Assembly: GCA_900759105.1 (NCBI GenBank)
Contig: CAAETY010000095.1
Location: 1-48,476 of the forward strand
From: Peptococcaceae bacterium
GTDB taxonomy: Bacteria; Bacillota; Peptococcia; Peptococcales; Peptococcaceae
DNA length: 48,476 bases
Direction: 5' to 3'
Of this stretch, positions 33,118-41,921 are shown in pieces. How positions within the stretch are numbered: the stretch's first letter is position 1; every line of letters starts with the position of its first letter. The notes under the pieces are model-generated. The model made no database searches. It saw only the letters and a list, made by a program, of their open reading frames with translations, and was not told where the DNA came from. Position numbers and translations under genes: made by a program.

Positions 33118-33441
33118 TTAGCTTTCGTGATCGACTTGATGGAAGGTTTTGAGATTGCCGATTTTTGCGCTGCGCGCTTTTAGCACCTCATCCACTGCAG
33201 ACAGCGGAATGCCTTGGTCAACAAGCATCACCATGAGGTGATAAATCAAGTCGCAGACTTCCCCAACAGTTTCTTCCTGAACACCGTTTTTCGCAGCAAT
33301 AATAGTTTCTGCGGATTCTTCGCCGATTTTTTTGCAAATTTTGTCTAAGCCCTGCTCAAAAAGATAGCAGGTATATGAATTTTCTTGTGGTTCTATTTGA
33401 CGTTTTTTTACCACATCATATAACAAGTCCATGCTTTCCAT
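33118..33441 (-). CDS. hisE: Phosphoribosyl-ATP pyrophosphatase
   Basis: Protein of 107 aa, an all-alpha MazG-like enzyme that converts phosphoribosyl-ATP to phosphoribosyl-AMP. Visible motifs are SYTCYLFEQGLDKICKKIGE, EESAETIIAAKN and EVCDLIYHLMVML, with the acidic metal-binding residues in place. It is separate from HisI, unlike the fused form in enteric bacteria. It is the last his gene, one base after hisI, and is followed by yybS. Confidence 0.95.
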   Translation of the reverse strand: MESMDLLYDVVKKRQIEPQENSYTCYLFEQGLDKICKKIGEESAETIIAAKNGVQEETVGEVCDLIYHLMVMLVDQGIPLSAVDEVLKARSAKIGNLKTFHQVDHES

Positions 33442-33442
33442 T

Positions 33443-33784
33443 TTATTGCGCCTCCGTATCTACGATTGTATTAAAGAAGCAGCTGTGGCGACCGGTATGA
33501 CATGCCGGGCCTGTTTGCTCAACGATTACAAGCAAGGTATCGTCATCGCAATCACCCAACATTTTAACCACACGCTGCACGTGGCCTGAGGTCGCACCTT
33601 TATTCCAAAGCTCTTGGCGCGAACGGCTCCAAAACCAAGTATAGCCTGTTTCGATGGTTTTTGCCATACTTTCACGATTCATATAGGCAAGCATGAGTAC
33701 ATCACCGGTACCTACTTCCTGCACAATAGCGGGAATAAGGTCGCCTTTTTTGAAAAATTTCTCAATGTCAATATCAATAGCCAT
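33443..33784 (-). CDS. hisI: Phosphoribosyl-AMP cyclohydrolase
   Basis: Protein of 113 aa, zinc-dependent, opening the purine ring of phosphoribosyl-AMP. Motifs: SRSRQELWNKGATSGH, LGDCDDDTLLVIVEQ (metal-binding Asp cluster and Cys), and ACHTGRHSCFF. I chose the ATG at 33784 with TAGGAGA upstream; an upstream in-frame ATG gives 15 extra residues that only mirror the end of hisF. Ten bases separate it from the hisF stop. Confidence 0.95.
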   Translation of the reverse strand: MAIDIDIEKFFKKGDLIPAIVQEVGTGDVLMLAYMNRESMAKTIETGYTWFWSRSRQELWNKGATSGHVQRVVKMLGDCDDDTLLVIVEQTGPACHTGRHSCFFNTIVDTEAQ

Positions 33785-33794
33785 TGCTTTTCTC

Positions 33795-34550
33795 CTATCT
33801 GGCCGCAATGCCACGTGCACGCATGGCATCCTTTACTTCATCAATGGTGAGTTCGCCGTAATGGAAGAGAGACGCCGCCAACGCTGCATCGCAGCTGGTT
33901 TCTTCAAACACCTGCGCAAAATCATCAATAGAGCCGGCACCACCCGAGGCAATAACCGGAATATGCACCGCATCGCAGACCGCCTTGGTCATTTCAAGGT
34001 CATAGCCGGCCTTAGTGCCATCAGCATCCATGGAAGTAAGGAGAATTTCCCCGGCACCGCGTTCTTCCAATTCCTTCACCCAGGCAATAAGCTCCTTGCC
34101 GGTATCAATACGGCCACCGTTAATCACCACATGCCAAGTGCCATCGTCCATGCGCTTGGCATCCACTGCACAAACAATGCATTGACGCCCAAACATGGCC
34201 GCTGCTTCGTTGATTAGTTCCGGGGTACACACAGCTGCAGAGTTAATCCCCACCTTGTCGCTGCCGGCACGCAGGGTATCGCGCACATCGTCAAGGGTTC
34301 GAATACCGCCGCCTACTGTCAGTGGCACGAACACCACTTCTGCCGTACGACGCACCACATCAAGCATGGTACTGCGTCCTTCATGGCTCGCTGTAATATC
34401 CAAAAACACAATCTCATCGGCGTTGGCATCACTGTATTGTTTGGCAAGCTCGACCGGATCGCCAACTTCCTTAATGCCAACAAAGTTCACACCTTTTACC
34501 ACTTTACCGTCGCGCACATCCAAACAAGGAATGATTCGTTTTGCCAGCAT
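33795..34550 (-). CDS. hisF: Imidazole glycerol phosphate synthase, cyclase subunit
   Basis: Protein of 251 aa, TIM barrel. It uses ammonia supplied by HisH to make IGP and AICAR. The catalytic aspartates are in CLDVRDGKVVKG (Asp11) and CAVDAKRMDDG. Phosphate-binding loops are LTVGGGIRTLDDV and VIASGGAGSIDDF. It starts two bases after the hisA stop, with which it shares fold and ancestry. Confidence 0.97.
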   Translation of the reverse strand: MLAKRIIPCLDVRDGKVVKGVNFVGIKEVGDPVELAKQYSDANADEIVFLDITASHEGRSTMLDVVRRTAEVVFVPLTVGGGIRTLDDVRDTLRAGSDKVGINSAAVCTPELINEAAAMFGRQCIVCAVDAKRMDDGTWHVVINGGRIDTGKELIAWVKELEERGAGEILLTSMDADGTKAGYDLEMTKAVCDAVHIPVIASGGAGSIDDFAQVFEETSCDAALAASLFHYGELTIDEVKDAMRARGIAAR

Positions 34551-34552
34551 GG

Positions 34553-35275
34553 TTATGCCTCCTTTGCCAGTGTGAGCGCCGCTTCCAAAGAAAGGGTGCC
34601 TTCATAAAGCGATTTGCCGCAAATAGCACCGTAAAGCCCGGCGGCCTTTAATTCTTTGATGTTATCAATGTCACGAATACCGCCGCTGGCAATAATGTTC
34701 ACTTCTGGACAAGCAGCAATCAGTTGTTCATAGTGTGCCACACTCGGTCCACTCAGGGTGCCGTCTTTTGAAATATCGGTATAAATAATGGTGCGTACAC
34801 CGGCCTCACCCATGGCTTTGGCAAGGTCTACAAAGTGAACATCGCTGGCTTCAAGCCAACCGCTCCCACGTACCATGCCATCCTTGGCATCAATACCGAC
34901 AGCAATCGCATCACCATAACGCGCCACGGCTTCACATACAAGCGCCGGATTGTGCAGCGCCACCGAACCTAAAATCACGCGGCTAATGCCGCCTTCAATG
35001 TAGCGAGCAATATCTTCTAGGGTACGAATACCGCCCCCCAATTCCACCTTGAGGTTGGTTTGCTCGGCCACTTCAATAAAGATATCATCGTTTACAGGAT
35101 GACCTTCGCAAGCACCGTCCAAATCCACCATGTGAATCCATTCGGCACCGGCTTGTTCAAACTGTTTAGCCGTTTGCAGCGCATTTTCCGCCACCTTGTG
35201 CACCGTATCAAATTCACCTTGATACAAACGCACCGGGGTACGGTCTTTTATATCAATTGCCGGTAAAATAATCAT
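34553..35275 (-). CDS. hisA: ProFAR isomerase
   Basis: Protein of 240 aa, TIM barrel isomerising 5-ProFAR to PRFAR. Catalytic Asp8 is in PAIDIKDRTPVRLYQGE, and the second Asp is in GIDAKDGMVRGSGW. Phosphate loops are ELGGGIRTLEDIA and IIASGGIRDIDN. It overlaps the hisH stop by four bases (ATGA). Confidence 0.97.
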   Translation of the reverse strand: MIILPAIDIKDRTPVRLYQGEFDTVHKVAENALQTAKQFEQAGAEWIHMVDLDGACEGHPVNDDIFIEVAEQTNLKVELGGGIRTLEDIARYIEGGISRVILGSVALHNPALVCEAVARYGDAIAVGIDAKDGMVRGSGWLEASDVHFVDLAKAMGEAGVRTIIYTDISKDGTLSGPSVAHYEQLIAACPEVNIIASGGIRDIDNIKELKAAGLYGAICGKSLYEGTLSLEAALTLAKEA

Positions 35276-35877
35276 CCAACCAGCCTCCCAAAATTCTTCA
35301 AAATCTGCAATCCAACCTCGCCGCTTTTTTCCGGATGGAATTGGCAGCCAAAAATTTGGTCACGCCATACCATTCCCGGAAATGTTTCGCCATAGGTGGT
35401 TGCAAGTGCAATATATTGTTCATCGGTTTCAGCGCAAAAAGAGTGAACATAATAGAAATAGCTATCATCTGTAATCCCTTCCGTTAACGGACATTCATGC
35501 ACGATATGTGCGGTGTTCCAGCCAATATGCGGAAGCTTTTGCCCATCGCTTTGGAGTTCGCGCACCACGCCCGGAAGAAGCCCCAGACCTTTTGTAACGC
35601 CAAATTCATGGCCTTCCTCAAAGAGCATTTGAAGCCCCAAGCAGACACCCAAAAAAGGCTTTTTTTCTGCCTCTTCCTTTAAGAGTGCAACCAAGCCGGT
35701 GGCGTTAAGCTTAGCCATGGCATCGCTAAAAGCGCCCACACCCGGGAGAATAATCCCGCTTGCTTCTTTAATTTCCGCCGCATCCTTTGTGACCACATAA
35801 GGTAAATCTAAATAACGCAAGGCATTGCACACACTAAACAAATTCCCTGCACCATAGTCAATAACAGCAATCATCAT
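35272..35877 (-). CDS. hisH: Imidazole glycerol phosphate synthase, glutaminase subunit
   Basis: Protein of 201 aa, class I glutamine amidotransferase that feeds ammonia to HisF. The oxyanion region is GVGAFSDAM, the nucleophile Cys is in FLGVCLGLQMLFE, and the His and Glu are in CQFHPEKSGEVG. Two ATG codons stand in tandem at 35872-35877; the first overlaps the hisB stop by four bases. Confidence 0.96.
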   Translation of the reverse strand: MMIAVIDYGAGNLFSVCNALRYLDLPYVVTKDAAEIKEASGIILPGVGAFSDAMAKLNATGLVALLKEEAEKKPFLGVCLGLQMLFEEGHEFGVTKGLGLLPGVVRELQSDGQKLPHIGWNTAHIVHECPLTEGITDDSYFYYVHSFCAETDEQYIALATTYGETFPGMVWRDQIFGCQFHPEKSGEVGLQILKNFGRLVG

Positions 35878-36452
35878 AACACCCCTTTGGTAGAGAGCAC
35901 GCCACCATCGCGCGGGGACAAGGCATCCGCCATTGCATGAGCTACCGCCTTAAAAACGCCTTCTACAATATGGTGTGCGTTTTTCCCGTAGAGCACTTCC
36001 ACATGCAAGGTGATGCCGGCATTCATTGCAAAGGCACGTAAAAATTCTTCTGTCATTTCTGTATCGTAATCGCCAATCATCGGTGCTTGCACCTGCTCAC
36101 CACCACGGTAAACCAAGAATGGGCGGCCACTTACGTCAACCACCGCACGACAAAGCGCTTCATCCATTGGAATAATGGCACTGCCATAGCGCTTAATGCC
36201 GTTCTTATCGATAACCTCTGCCAACGCTTTGCCCAAGACAATCCCAATATCTTCAATGCTGTGGTGGCTGTCTACCCACACATCGCCATCGCAATTGAGC
36301 ACCAAGCCCCATCCGGCATGGGTAGCAAGTGCTGTGAGCATATGGTCAAAAAAGCCAATGCCACTGGCAATTCGCACTTCACCACCATCCAGATTCAAAA
36401 AAAGGTTAATGCTGGTTTCCTTGGTTTGTCGTTCTGTTGTTACGCTTCTCAT
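35874..36452 (-). CDS. hisB: Imidazole glycerol phosphate dehydratase
   Basis: Protein of 192 aa, the monofunctional dehydratase without the phosphatase domain of enteric HisB. Metal-binding His clusters appear in GFFDHMLTALATHAGW, DSHHSIEDIGIVLGKA and KNAHHIVEGVFKAVAHA. It starts four bases before the hisC stop. Histidinol-phosphatase, the step not supplied here, is absent from this operon. Confidence 0.96.
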   Translation of the reverse strand: MRSVTTERQTKETSINLFLNLDGGEVRIASGIGFFDHMLTALATHAGWGLVLNCDGDVWVDSHHSIEDIGIVLGKALAEVIDKNGIKRYGSAIIPMDEALCRAVVDVSGRPFLVYRGGEQVQAPMIGDYDTEMTEEFLRAFAMNAGITLHVEVLYGKNAHHIVEGVFKAVAHAMADALSPRDGGVLSTKGVL

Positions 36453-37507
36453 TGTTCCAGCTCCTTTAAGCTCGCTTCAAGCGCTGACAGGCAAGCAGCA
36501 TTTTCCTCTTTTGTTCCACTGTTAATGCGAAGTGCATTGGCTTGTGGTTTACGAATCAACACGCCATGTGCCTGCATTTTTTCAAAGATTTCCGGAGCCG
36601 CATCGGTTACGACATATGCAAAGTTTGTTGCAGACGGCCGGATTTTGCCCAATGCCTCATATTTTTCCGCCAATGCTGCCAGTCCGTTCATCAACGCCTT
36701 GGTGCTATCGTTGATAGTATCAATGGCTTGGCGAATTTCATCTTCACGACGAAGAACCGCAGTTGCCAATTCCTGAGTCAAACGCCCCACATTGTAAAAA
36801 GGCTTCCCAATTTGAAGATAGCTTGTCATTTCCGGTGTGGTCACAGCAAAGCCCACACGAAGCCCTGCCATGCCGAGTGCTTTGGAGCAAGTCTTCAATA
36901 CAATCAAGTTTTCCTTGGTTCCGGCAAGATCTAACACACTTTGGTTGGAAAAATCCATATAAGCTTCATCCACCACGACAATGCCGTCAAATTCATCCAA
37001 AATGCGCAGCACCGCTTCGCGAGGAAGCTCTACCCCGGTTGGATTGCATGGATTGGAGAAAATAAGCATGGCGGCATCGCGTTCTTTGCAAAGCGCGATG
37101 AGCGTATCCACATTAATAGAATAATCCTCTTGTTGATAAACGATTTCTTCCACGCTATTCATATATGCGCCGTTGCCATACATGGAAAAATCCGGATTGA
37201 CAGTGACCACACGGTCATGTGGTGCCACCAAGCAAGCAAAAAGCAACTCAATCAATTCATCGCTGCCGTTACCTGCCGTCACATTTTGCCAATCAACCTT
37301 GAACAAATCCGCAAATGCTTGGCACAATGCTGTTGCACGTGGGTCCGGGTAGCGGTTAAAATCACAATTTGCCAAAATTGCTTGAAATTTCTCCATCAAT
37401 TCTGCAGAAGGACGCACAAAGCTTTCATTGGCATTTAACACCACCGGACATGGTTTTCCACCGGGGCTATAGGCTTCTCTCCCCTTAAAACGATCACTGA
37501 TTCTCAT
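36449..37507 (-). CDS. hisC: Histidinol-phosphate aminotransferase
   Basis: Protein of 352 aa, fold-type I PLP enzyme. The PLP lysine is in LKTCSKALGMAGLRVGF. Other family marks are NANESF near the start, AGNGSDELIELLF, FSNPCNPTGVELPRE and VVDEAYMDF. It overlaps hisD by 14 bases. This position between hisD and hisB is common in Bacillota his operons. Confidence 0.95.
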   Translation of the reverse strand: MRISDRFKGREAYSPGGKPCPVVLNANESFVRPSAELMEKFQAILANCDFNRYPDPRATALCQAFADLFKVDWQNVTAGNGSDELIELLFACLVAPHDRVVTVNPDFSMYGNGAYMNSVEEIVYQQEDYSINVDTLIALCKERDAAMLIFSNPCNPTGVELPREAVLRILDEFDGIVVVDEAYMDFSNQSVLDLAGTKENLIVLKTCSKALGMAGLRVGFAVTTPEMTSYLQIGKPFYNVGRLTQELATAVLRREDEIRQAIDTINDSTKALMNGLAALAEKYEALGKIRPSATNFAYVVTDAAPEIFEKMQAHGVLIRKPQANALRINSGTKEENAACLSALEASLKELEQ

Positions 37508-38792
37508 TGTTTTTCCTCACTTTCACTGCATTTGCGTGAGCGGTCAAGCCTTCGGATTCTGCAAAGCGAATGATATCATCGCAGCTATCCATCAACGCAC
37601 ATTTACTATAGGAAGTAAATGCCATACGCTTGTAGAAACTATCTACCCCAAGCGGGGAGAAGAAACGAGCGGTACCGCTTGTTGGAAGCACATGGTTTGC
37701 ACCCGCATAATAATCGCCCACCGGTTCCGGTGTCCATGCACCTAAAAATACCGAGCCGGCATTGGTAATACGCCCCAAGGCACGTTCCGGTTCTGCCGTC
37801 ACCACTTCCAAATGTTCCGGTGCCACTGCGTTGGCATAGTCAATACATGCGTCAATGGTTGGGAACACTGCAATCAAGCCATAATCCGCCAAGGACTTCT
37901 TTATAATATCGGCTCGGCTCAAGCCTTCCACCTGACGTGCTACTTCTGCCTTCACAGCCTCGGCCAATGCTTCGGAATCGGTAAGTAATACACCGCCTGC
38001 AAGAACATCGTGTTCACATTGGCTCATGAGGTCCGCAGCAATAAAGCGCGGATTGGCTTCACCGTCAGCAATAATCAAAATTTCACTTGGCCCGGCAATC
38101 ATATCAATATCTACCACGCCATAAAGCAAACGCTTCGCCGTGGCAACAAAAATGTTGCCCGGACCGACAATTTTATCCACCTGTGGAATGGTTTCAGTGC
38201 CATATGCCAAGGCTGCCACCGCTTGCGCACCGCCTAACATATAAATACGGTCCACACCGGCTACCGCAGCAGCCGCCAAAATTACATCACGTGGTTGTCC
38301 ATCCTTATTGGGTGGCGTCACCATCACAAGCTCCGGCACACCGGCAATTTTTGCCGGAATCGCATTCATCAGCACAGAGGATGGATAGGCAGCAGTACCC
38401 CCGGGGACATAGAGCCCCACGCGTTGAAGTGGGCGCACACGTTGTCCCATGTATGCGCCGTTTTCACGAAAATCCACATAGCTTTCTTGCACCTGTTGCT
38501 TATGGAAACGGCGAATATTTGCCGCCGCGTTTTCCATTGCTTGCAACAAATCGGCATCAATGCGGTCCTTTGCTTGAGCAATTTCATCGGCTTCAATCAC
38601 CTTTACCGAACCTTCAACACCATCAAACTGTGCAGAATAACGCATCACTGCCGCATCACCTTCACGGCGCACATGATCAATAATATCCATAACGGCGCGG
38701 GTCACATCTGCATTGGTTTCCTGCTGACGTGCCTTCAATGCCTTTAAGTAGTCAAATTCAACCTTTCCATCGGCAATGATTGTTCTAATCAC
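37494..38792 (-). CDS. hisD: Histidinol dehydrogenase
   Basis: Protein of 432 aa, zinc enzyme carrying out the last two oxidations to histidine with NAD. Signatures: YVPGGTAAYPSSVLMNAIPA, GPGNIFVATAKR, DMIAGPSEILIIADG, SQCEHD and VLPTSGTARFFSPLGVDSFY. Normal length. It overlaps hisG by four bases. Confidence 0.97.
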   Translation of the reverse strand: MIRTIIADGKVEFDYLKALKARQQETNADVTRAVMDIIDHVRREGDAAVMRYSAQFDGVEGSVKVIEADEIAQAKDRIDADLLQAMENAAANIRRFHKQQVQESYVDFRENGAYMGQRVRPLQRVGLYVPGGTAAYPSSVLMNAIPAKIAGVPELVMVTPPNKDGQPRDVILAAAAVAGVDRIYMLGGAQAVAALAYGTETIPQVDKIVGPGNIFVATAKRLLYGVVDIDMIAGPSEILIIADGEANPRFIAADLMSQCEHDVLAGGVLLTDSEALAEAVKAEVARQVEGLSRADIIKKSLADYGLIAVFPTIDACIDYANAVAPEHLEVVTAEPERALGRITNAGSVFLGAWTPEPVGDYYAGANHVLPTSGTARFFSPLGVDSFYKRMAFTSYSKCALMDSCDDIIRFAESEGLTAHANAVKVRKNNENQ

Positions 38793-39421
38793 TTTACTTC
38801 CTCCTTCAAGGCTTCAATCTTGTCAATCAACGCATTGATTTCATTTTTCTTTAGCTTCATGCTCGCTACGTTGACAATGAGGCGTGCGCTCACCTGCATC
38901 ACGTCTTCCACTTCCACCAAGCCGTTTTCACGGAGGGTATTGCCGGTTTCGACAAGATCCACAATCCCGTCAACAAGACCCAGCAATGGCGCCAATTCCA
39001 CAGAACCCTCAATCTTAATGATATCCACGTCCATGCCCTTGCGTGCAAAAAAGTCACGCGTCACTTGCGGATATTTGCTCGCCAATCGCTTGACGTCGTA
39101 GCCACTGTAAAAATCACTGTCTTTTGGTGCAGCGAGCGCAAACTTGCATTTCCCAAAACCCAAATCAAGCACTTCATAGAATGCGCCACCACGCTCGGTA
39201 ATGGTATCCTTCCCAACCACGCCGATGTCACAAACACCGTGTTCCACGTAAGTGATAACGTCCGGCGCTTTGGCAAGCACCACTTCAATCTCATCACCCA
39301 CCGGCAAAATCAGCTTTCTGCCTTTGGTTTCAAATGCGCTCACATCGAGCCCCATTTTTTCAAAAAGCTCCACTGTGGATTTTTCCAAGCGACCCTTTGT
39401 TAATGCAATCTTTAACATCAC
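38789..39421 (-). CDS. hisG: ATP phosphoribosyltransferase, short form
   Basis: Protein of 210 aa, the first committed enzyme of histidine synthesis. It has KIALTKGRLEKSTVELFEKM at the start and the PRPP-binding region EVLDLGFGKCKFALAAPKDS to LVDLVETGNTLRENGL. It lacks the C-terminal regulatory ACT-like domain of the long form, so it needs HisZ for activity and feedback control by histidine. It begins directly after the hisZ stop. Confidence 0.97.
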   Translation of the reverse strand: MMLKIALTKGRLEKSTVELFEKMGLDVSAFETKGRKLILPVGDEIEVVLAKAPDVITYVEHGVCDIGVVGKDTITERGGAFYEVLDLGFGKCKFALAAPKDSDFYSGYDVKRLASKYPQVTRDFFARKGMDVDIIKIEGSVELAPLLGLVDGIVDLVETGNTLRENGLVEVEDVMQVSARLIVNVASMKLKKNEINALIDKIEALKEEVK

Positions 39422-40624
39422 TTACACCTCCAACCATTCGGCCTGTCCGTCGTGGTAATAAATCACCGTCGGAATATCACGCGCACGCGCCTCTTCCTTA
39501 GCTTCTTCCAAGGAGTTGGCCAATGACCATTCGGCACACATCTGACGTGCGCTCATCCATTGAAATGCACGTGGCATATCTTCAATTTCAGCATACACCA
39601 AATCCAGCTTGGAATAGAACAGCGGGGAACGTTTTAGCAGCACTTCTGCCAACTGATCAACCTGCACCCCGAAGCCAATAGCAGCTGCATGCATCCCGAA
39701 ATCATCCAACAGATTATCATAACGCCCACCGGAAAGCACCGCTTTACCGGCGCCACCGAGGTAGCCGCGGAAAATAAGCCCGCTATAGTAATCAGCTTGG
39801 TTAATCAAGCCAAGGTCAATCATGATATTTTCTTCCATTTCCATGGCTTCAAATTGGTCGTAAATCCACGCCAACTGGTTAATGGCTTCCGTGATAGACT
39901 CATCTAAACCGTCCATCAATTGACGCGCTTGCTCTAAAGTATCGCGTCCGCCGAAAAGACGTGGCAGCTGGCGAAGCACATGTGCTTCGCGCTTTTCGTT
40001 GTGTCGTTCGAGCACATCGTTCAATGCAGAGTAATTTTTTTCTTCAACAGCGGTAAAAAGTGCTTCTCGCTCTAAATCATCAATATCCAAGCGATCTACC
40101 AAGGTTTTAAAAATATCCACATGTCCAAGCTCTAAACGATAATCATCGCCAAGGTCTATGTTATAAAATACATCGCACGCCATTTTGAGCATTTCCATGT
40201 CGCTGCGTACTCCTTGTGCGCCAATCACTTCCACGCCCATCTGACGCATTTCGTGGCTAATCCCATCCAAGGTTCGACTGGTACGATACACCGTTTGGTC
40301 ATAGCAAATGCGCAACGGCATGGCCTTGTTCTTGTACTTTGTTGCTACCAATCGCGCCATTGGGATGGTGGAGTCCGGTCGCATGACAATCAAATGCCCG
40401 TTTCTATCGCTCAACTTATACATGCTTTCAGCCGGAAAATATTTCCCATTGGAGCCGAAAACATCAAAAAATTCAATCCCCGGGGTTCGCACTTCGCGGA
40501 ACCCACGGCAATAAAAGAAAGTGCGGAGGTTCTTTTCAATATGCGCTTGTGCTTCACTTGCTTCAAATAATACGTCTCTGGTCCCTTCCGGGGTTAATTT
40601 GGAATAGTTTTTCATTGTTCTCAT
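39422..40624 (-). CDS. hisZ: HisZ, regulatory subunit of ATP phosphoribosyltransferase
   Basis: Protein of 400 aa, a paralogue of class II histidyl-tRNA synthetase without aminoacylation function. Motif 2-like region: YDQTVYRTSRTLDGISHEMR; C-terminal class II remnant: GKAVLSGGRYDNLLDDFG. It pairs with short HisG. The ATG at 40622-40624 has AAAGGAG 10 bases upstream; a second ATG three codons later is possible. It is first in the operon, about 20 bases after the predicted transcription start. Confidence 0.95.
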   Translation of the reverse strand: MRTMKNYSKLTPEGTRDVLFEASEAQAHIEKNLRTFFYCRGFREVRTPGIEFFDVFGSNGKYFPAESMYKLSDRNGHLIVMRPDSTIPMARLVATKYKNKAMPLRICYDQTVYRTSRTLDGISHEMRQMGVEVIGAQGVRSDMEMLKMACDVFYNIDLGDDYRLELGHVDIFKTLVDRLDIDDLEREALFTAVEEKNYSALNDVLERHNEKREAHVLRQLPRLFGGRDTLEQARQLMDGLDESITEAINQLAWIYDQFEAMEMEENIMIDLGLINQADYYSGLIFRGYLGGAGKAVLSGGRYDNLLDDFGMHAAAIGFGVQVDQLAEVLLKRSPLFYSKLDLVYAEIEDMPRAFQWMSARQMCAEWSLANSLEEAKEEARARDIPTVIYYHDGQAEWLEV

Positions 40625-40650
40625 GTGACTCTAACTCCTTTCGCTTCATT

Positions 40651-40679
40651 AGTTTACCACGTTAAAGTGGTAACGTCAA
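40651..40679 (-). promoter_or_regulatory. his operon promoter with an operator-like palindrome in the spacer
   Basis: Minus strand: TTGACG (40674-40679), 17 bases, TAAACT (40651-40656). The spacer holds a perfect inverted repeat TTACCAC-N6-GTGGTAA (40654-40673) that also touches the -10 box. Such a position is typical of repressor operators. The leader is only about 20 bases, too short for a T-box or attenuator, so control is probably by a DNA-binding repressor. Confidence 0.75.
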
Positions 40680-40684
40680 GCAGT

Positions 40685-41317
40685 TTAATCATTTTGCGCT
40701 TCGCCATACGCTTGAAGGGCGTCGTTCACATCATCGTGGTCATAAAAACGATAGCCCATTTCTTCGGTCCATACGCGAATGGATTCATTGTCAGGGTGTT
40801 CCGGGGTGGTGAGAATATCTACAAGCTCATAATAGCCGTCAAAGCCGCCGCAGGCTTCAAACGGCGCATTGCCCAAGCCTTCACGCACGACAGGAACATC
40901 CGGCCCATCCTCTACGATGTCAACCAGCTCAATGTCATAAGTCCAGTCATCGCTAAAATCATAAATATAATGGAATTGGCGATGCTTTAAGGTCATTGGG
41001 TCCAACGGCAAATCTTCCGCCCAAACCACCTCCACAGAATTGTCTACGTTAAAGCCTTCTTCCGCCTTTTCAGCAAGGTATGCCTTGCCGGCATCACTCT
41101 TTAAGAAAAGATAGCTTTCGTAAAGGTCACTGTCCACGGTAATACGCATTTTTGGATCTTCAATGACAAACTCATACTGTTCACGATCTGAATAACCGAA
41201 CATAATTTGCAAACAATCGTGAAGTTGGGTGAAGGTATAGTTCATCGGTACACTAAAACGGCGCCATACCGGTGCTGCGCTATCACGTAAGGTTGCGGAA
41301 AAATACAAAGATTTCAT
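40685..41317 (-). CDS. Plasmid pRiA4b ORF-3 family protein
   Basis: Protein of 210 aa. Family features: VWRRFSVPMNYTFTQLHDCL near the start, FHYIYDFSDDWTYDIELVDI in the middle, and APFEACGGFDGYYELVDILT with a following acidic region (HDDVNDALQAY). The family is widespread in bacteria and mobile elements, with no established biochemical function. I chose ATG 41317 because AAAGGAG lies 8 bases before it; the longer reading begins 51 bases upstream without such a site. The gene ends only six bases before the his promoter. Confidence 0.88.
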   Translation of the reverse strand: MKSLYFSATLRDSAAPVWRRFSVPMNYTFTQLHDCLQIMFGYSDREQYEFVIEDPKMRITVDSDLYESYLFLKSDAGKAYLAEKAEEGFNVDNSVEVVWAEDLPLDPMTLKHRQFHYIYDFSDDWTYDIELVDIVEDGPDVPVVREGLGNAPFEACGGFDGYYELVDILTTPEHPDNESIRVWTEEMGYRFYDHDDVNDALQAYGEAQND

Positions 41318-41406
41318 GCTTATTGCTCCTTTATAATGAGTAATTGATTGTAACAAAGTATAGCACATTTTCGGAAATCAAAGAATATGCCCCATACCCA
41401 AGCATC

Positions 41407-41434
41407 AAAAAAAGCCCACGCTTTCGCGTGGACT
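41407..41434 (-). terminator. Terminator of the small lipoprotein gene
   Basis: A 9-bp stem with one mismatch closed by a GAAA tetraloop on the minus strand is followed by seven T. Confidence 0.85.
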
Positions 41435-41440
41435 CTGATA

Positions 41441-41809
41441 TTATTCACCTTCAACTCGTTCGAAGGTCATATTTACATCATCATAGTTACATACAAGGAC
41501 ATTATCCTTTACCTTCTTCATGGTAATGTCTTCATCACCCGAACGAATGACTACACCATCCTCGGTTTCTTCCCAAGGAGCAGTTGCTTCGTCTTCTTCG
41601 GTAACGATGGTTACTTTACCATTCTTATCAAATGTAAAGCTCATTTCACCGTAAATGTCCTCTACCTTTACTGTCATACCGGAGTATTCAGCAGTTGTTG
41701 CTTTCCATGTACCGAGATATTCACTGTCTTGCATATCTGCGCCACAGCCTGCAAACACCATTAAAATGAGTGCAAGCGCCATCGCAAGCAATACTTTCTT
41801 TTTCATCAT
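41441..41809 (-). CDS. Small lipoprotein with a lipocalin-like fold
   Basis: Protein of about 122 aa. The signal MMKKKVLLAMALALILMVFA is followed by lipobox AGC. The mature part is about 95 residues of short beta strands (YLGTWKATTAEYSGM, GEMSFTFDKNGKVTIV, VVIRSGDEDITMKKV), like lipocalin-type or DUF5640-like lipoproteins. Three ATG codons stand in tandem at 41804-41812 after AAAGGAGGAGA. I used the middle one for spacing, but any could be right. Single gene with terminator. Confidence 0.78.
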   Translation of the reverse strand: MMKKKVLLAMALALILMVFAGCGADMQDSEYLGTWKATTAEYSGMTVKVEDIYGEMSFTFDKNGKVTIVTEEDEATAPWEETEDGVVIRSGDEDITMKKVKDNVLVCNYDDVNMTFERVEGE

Positions 41810-41921
41810 CATTCTCCTCCTTTTCATGATAAATCACTGTTGCTTATAGGTTAAGTATACGTTACCCAAAGCCGGAGGTCAATCTCGAATACGCAGAATC
41901 GTCAAAATATTTAGGATTATA

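Noticed and set aside
40625..40680. T-box or histidine attenuator upstream of hisZ
   Set aside because: Only about 20 bases of leader are available, with no specifier loop, T-box sequence or His-rich leader peptide.
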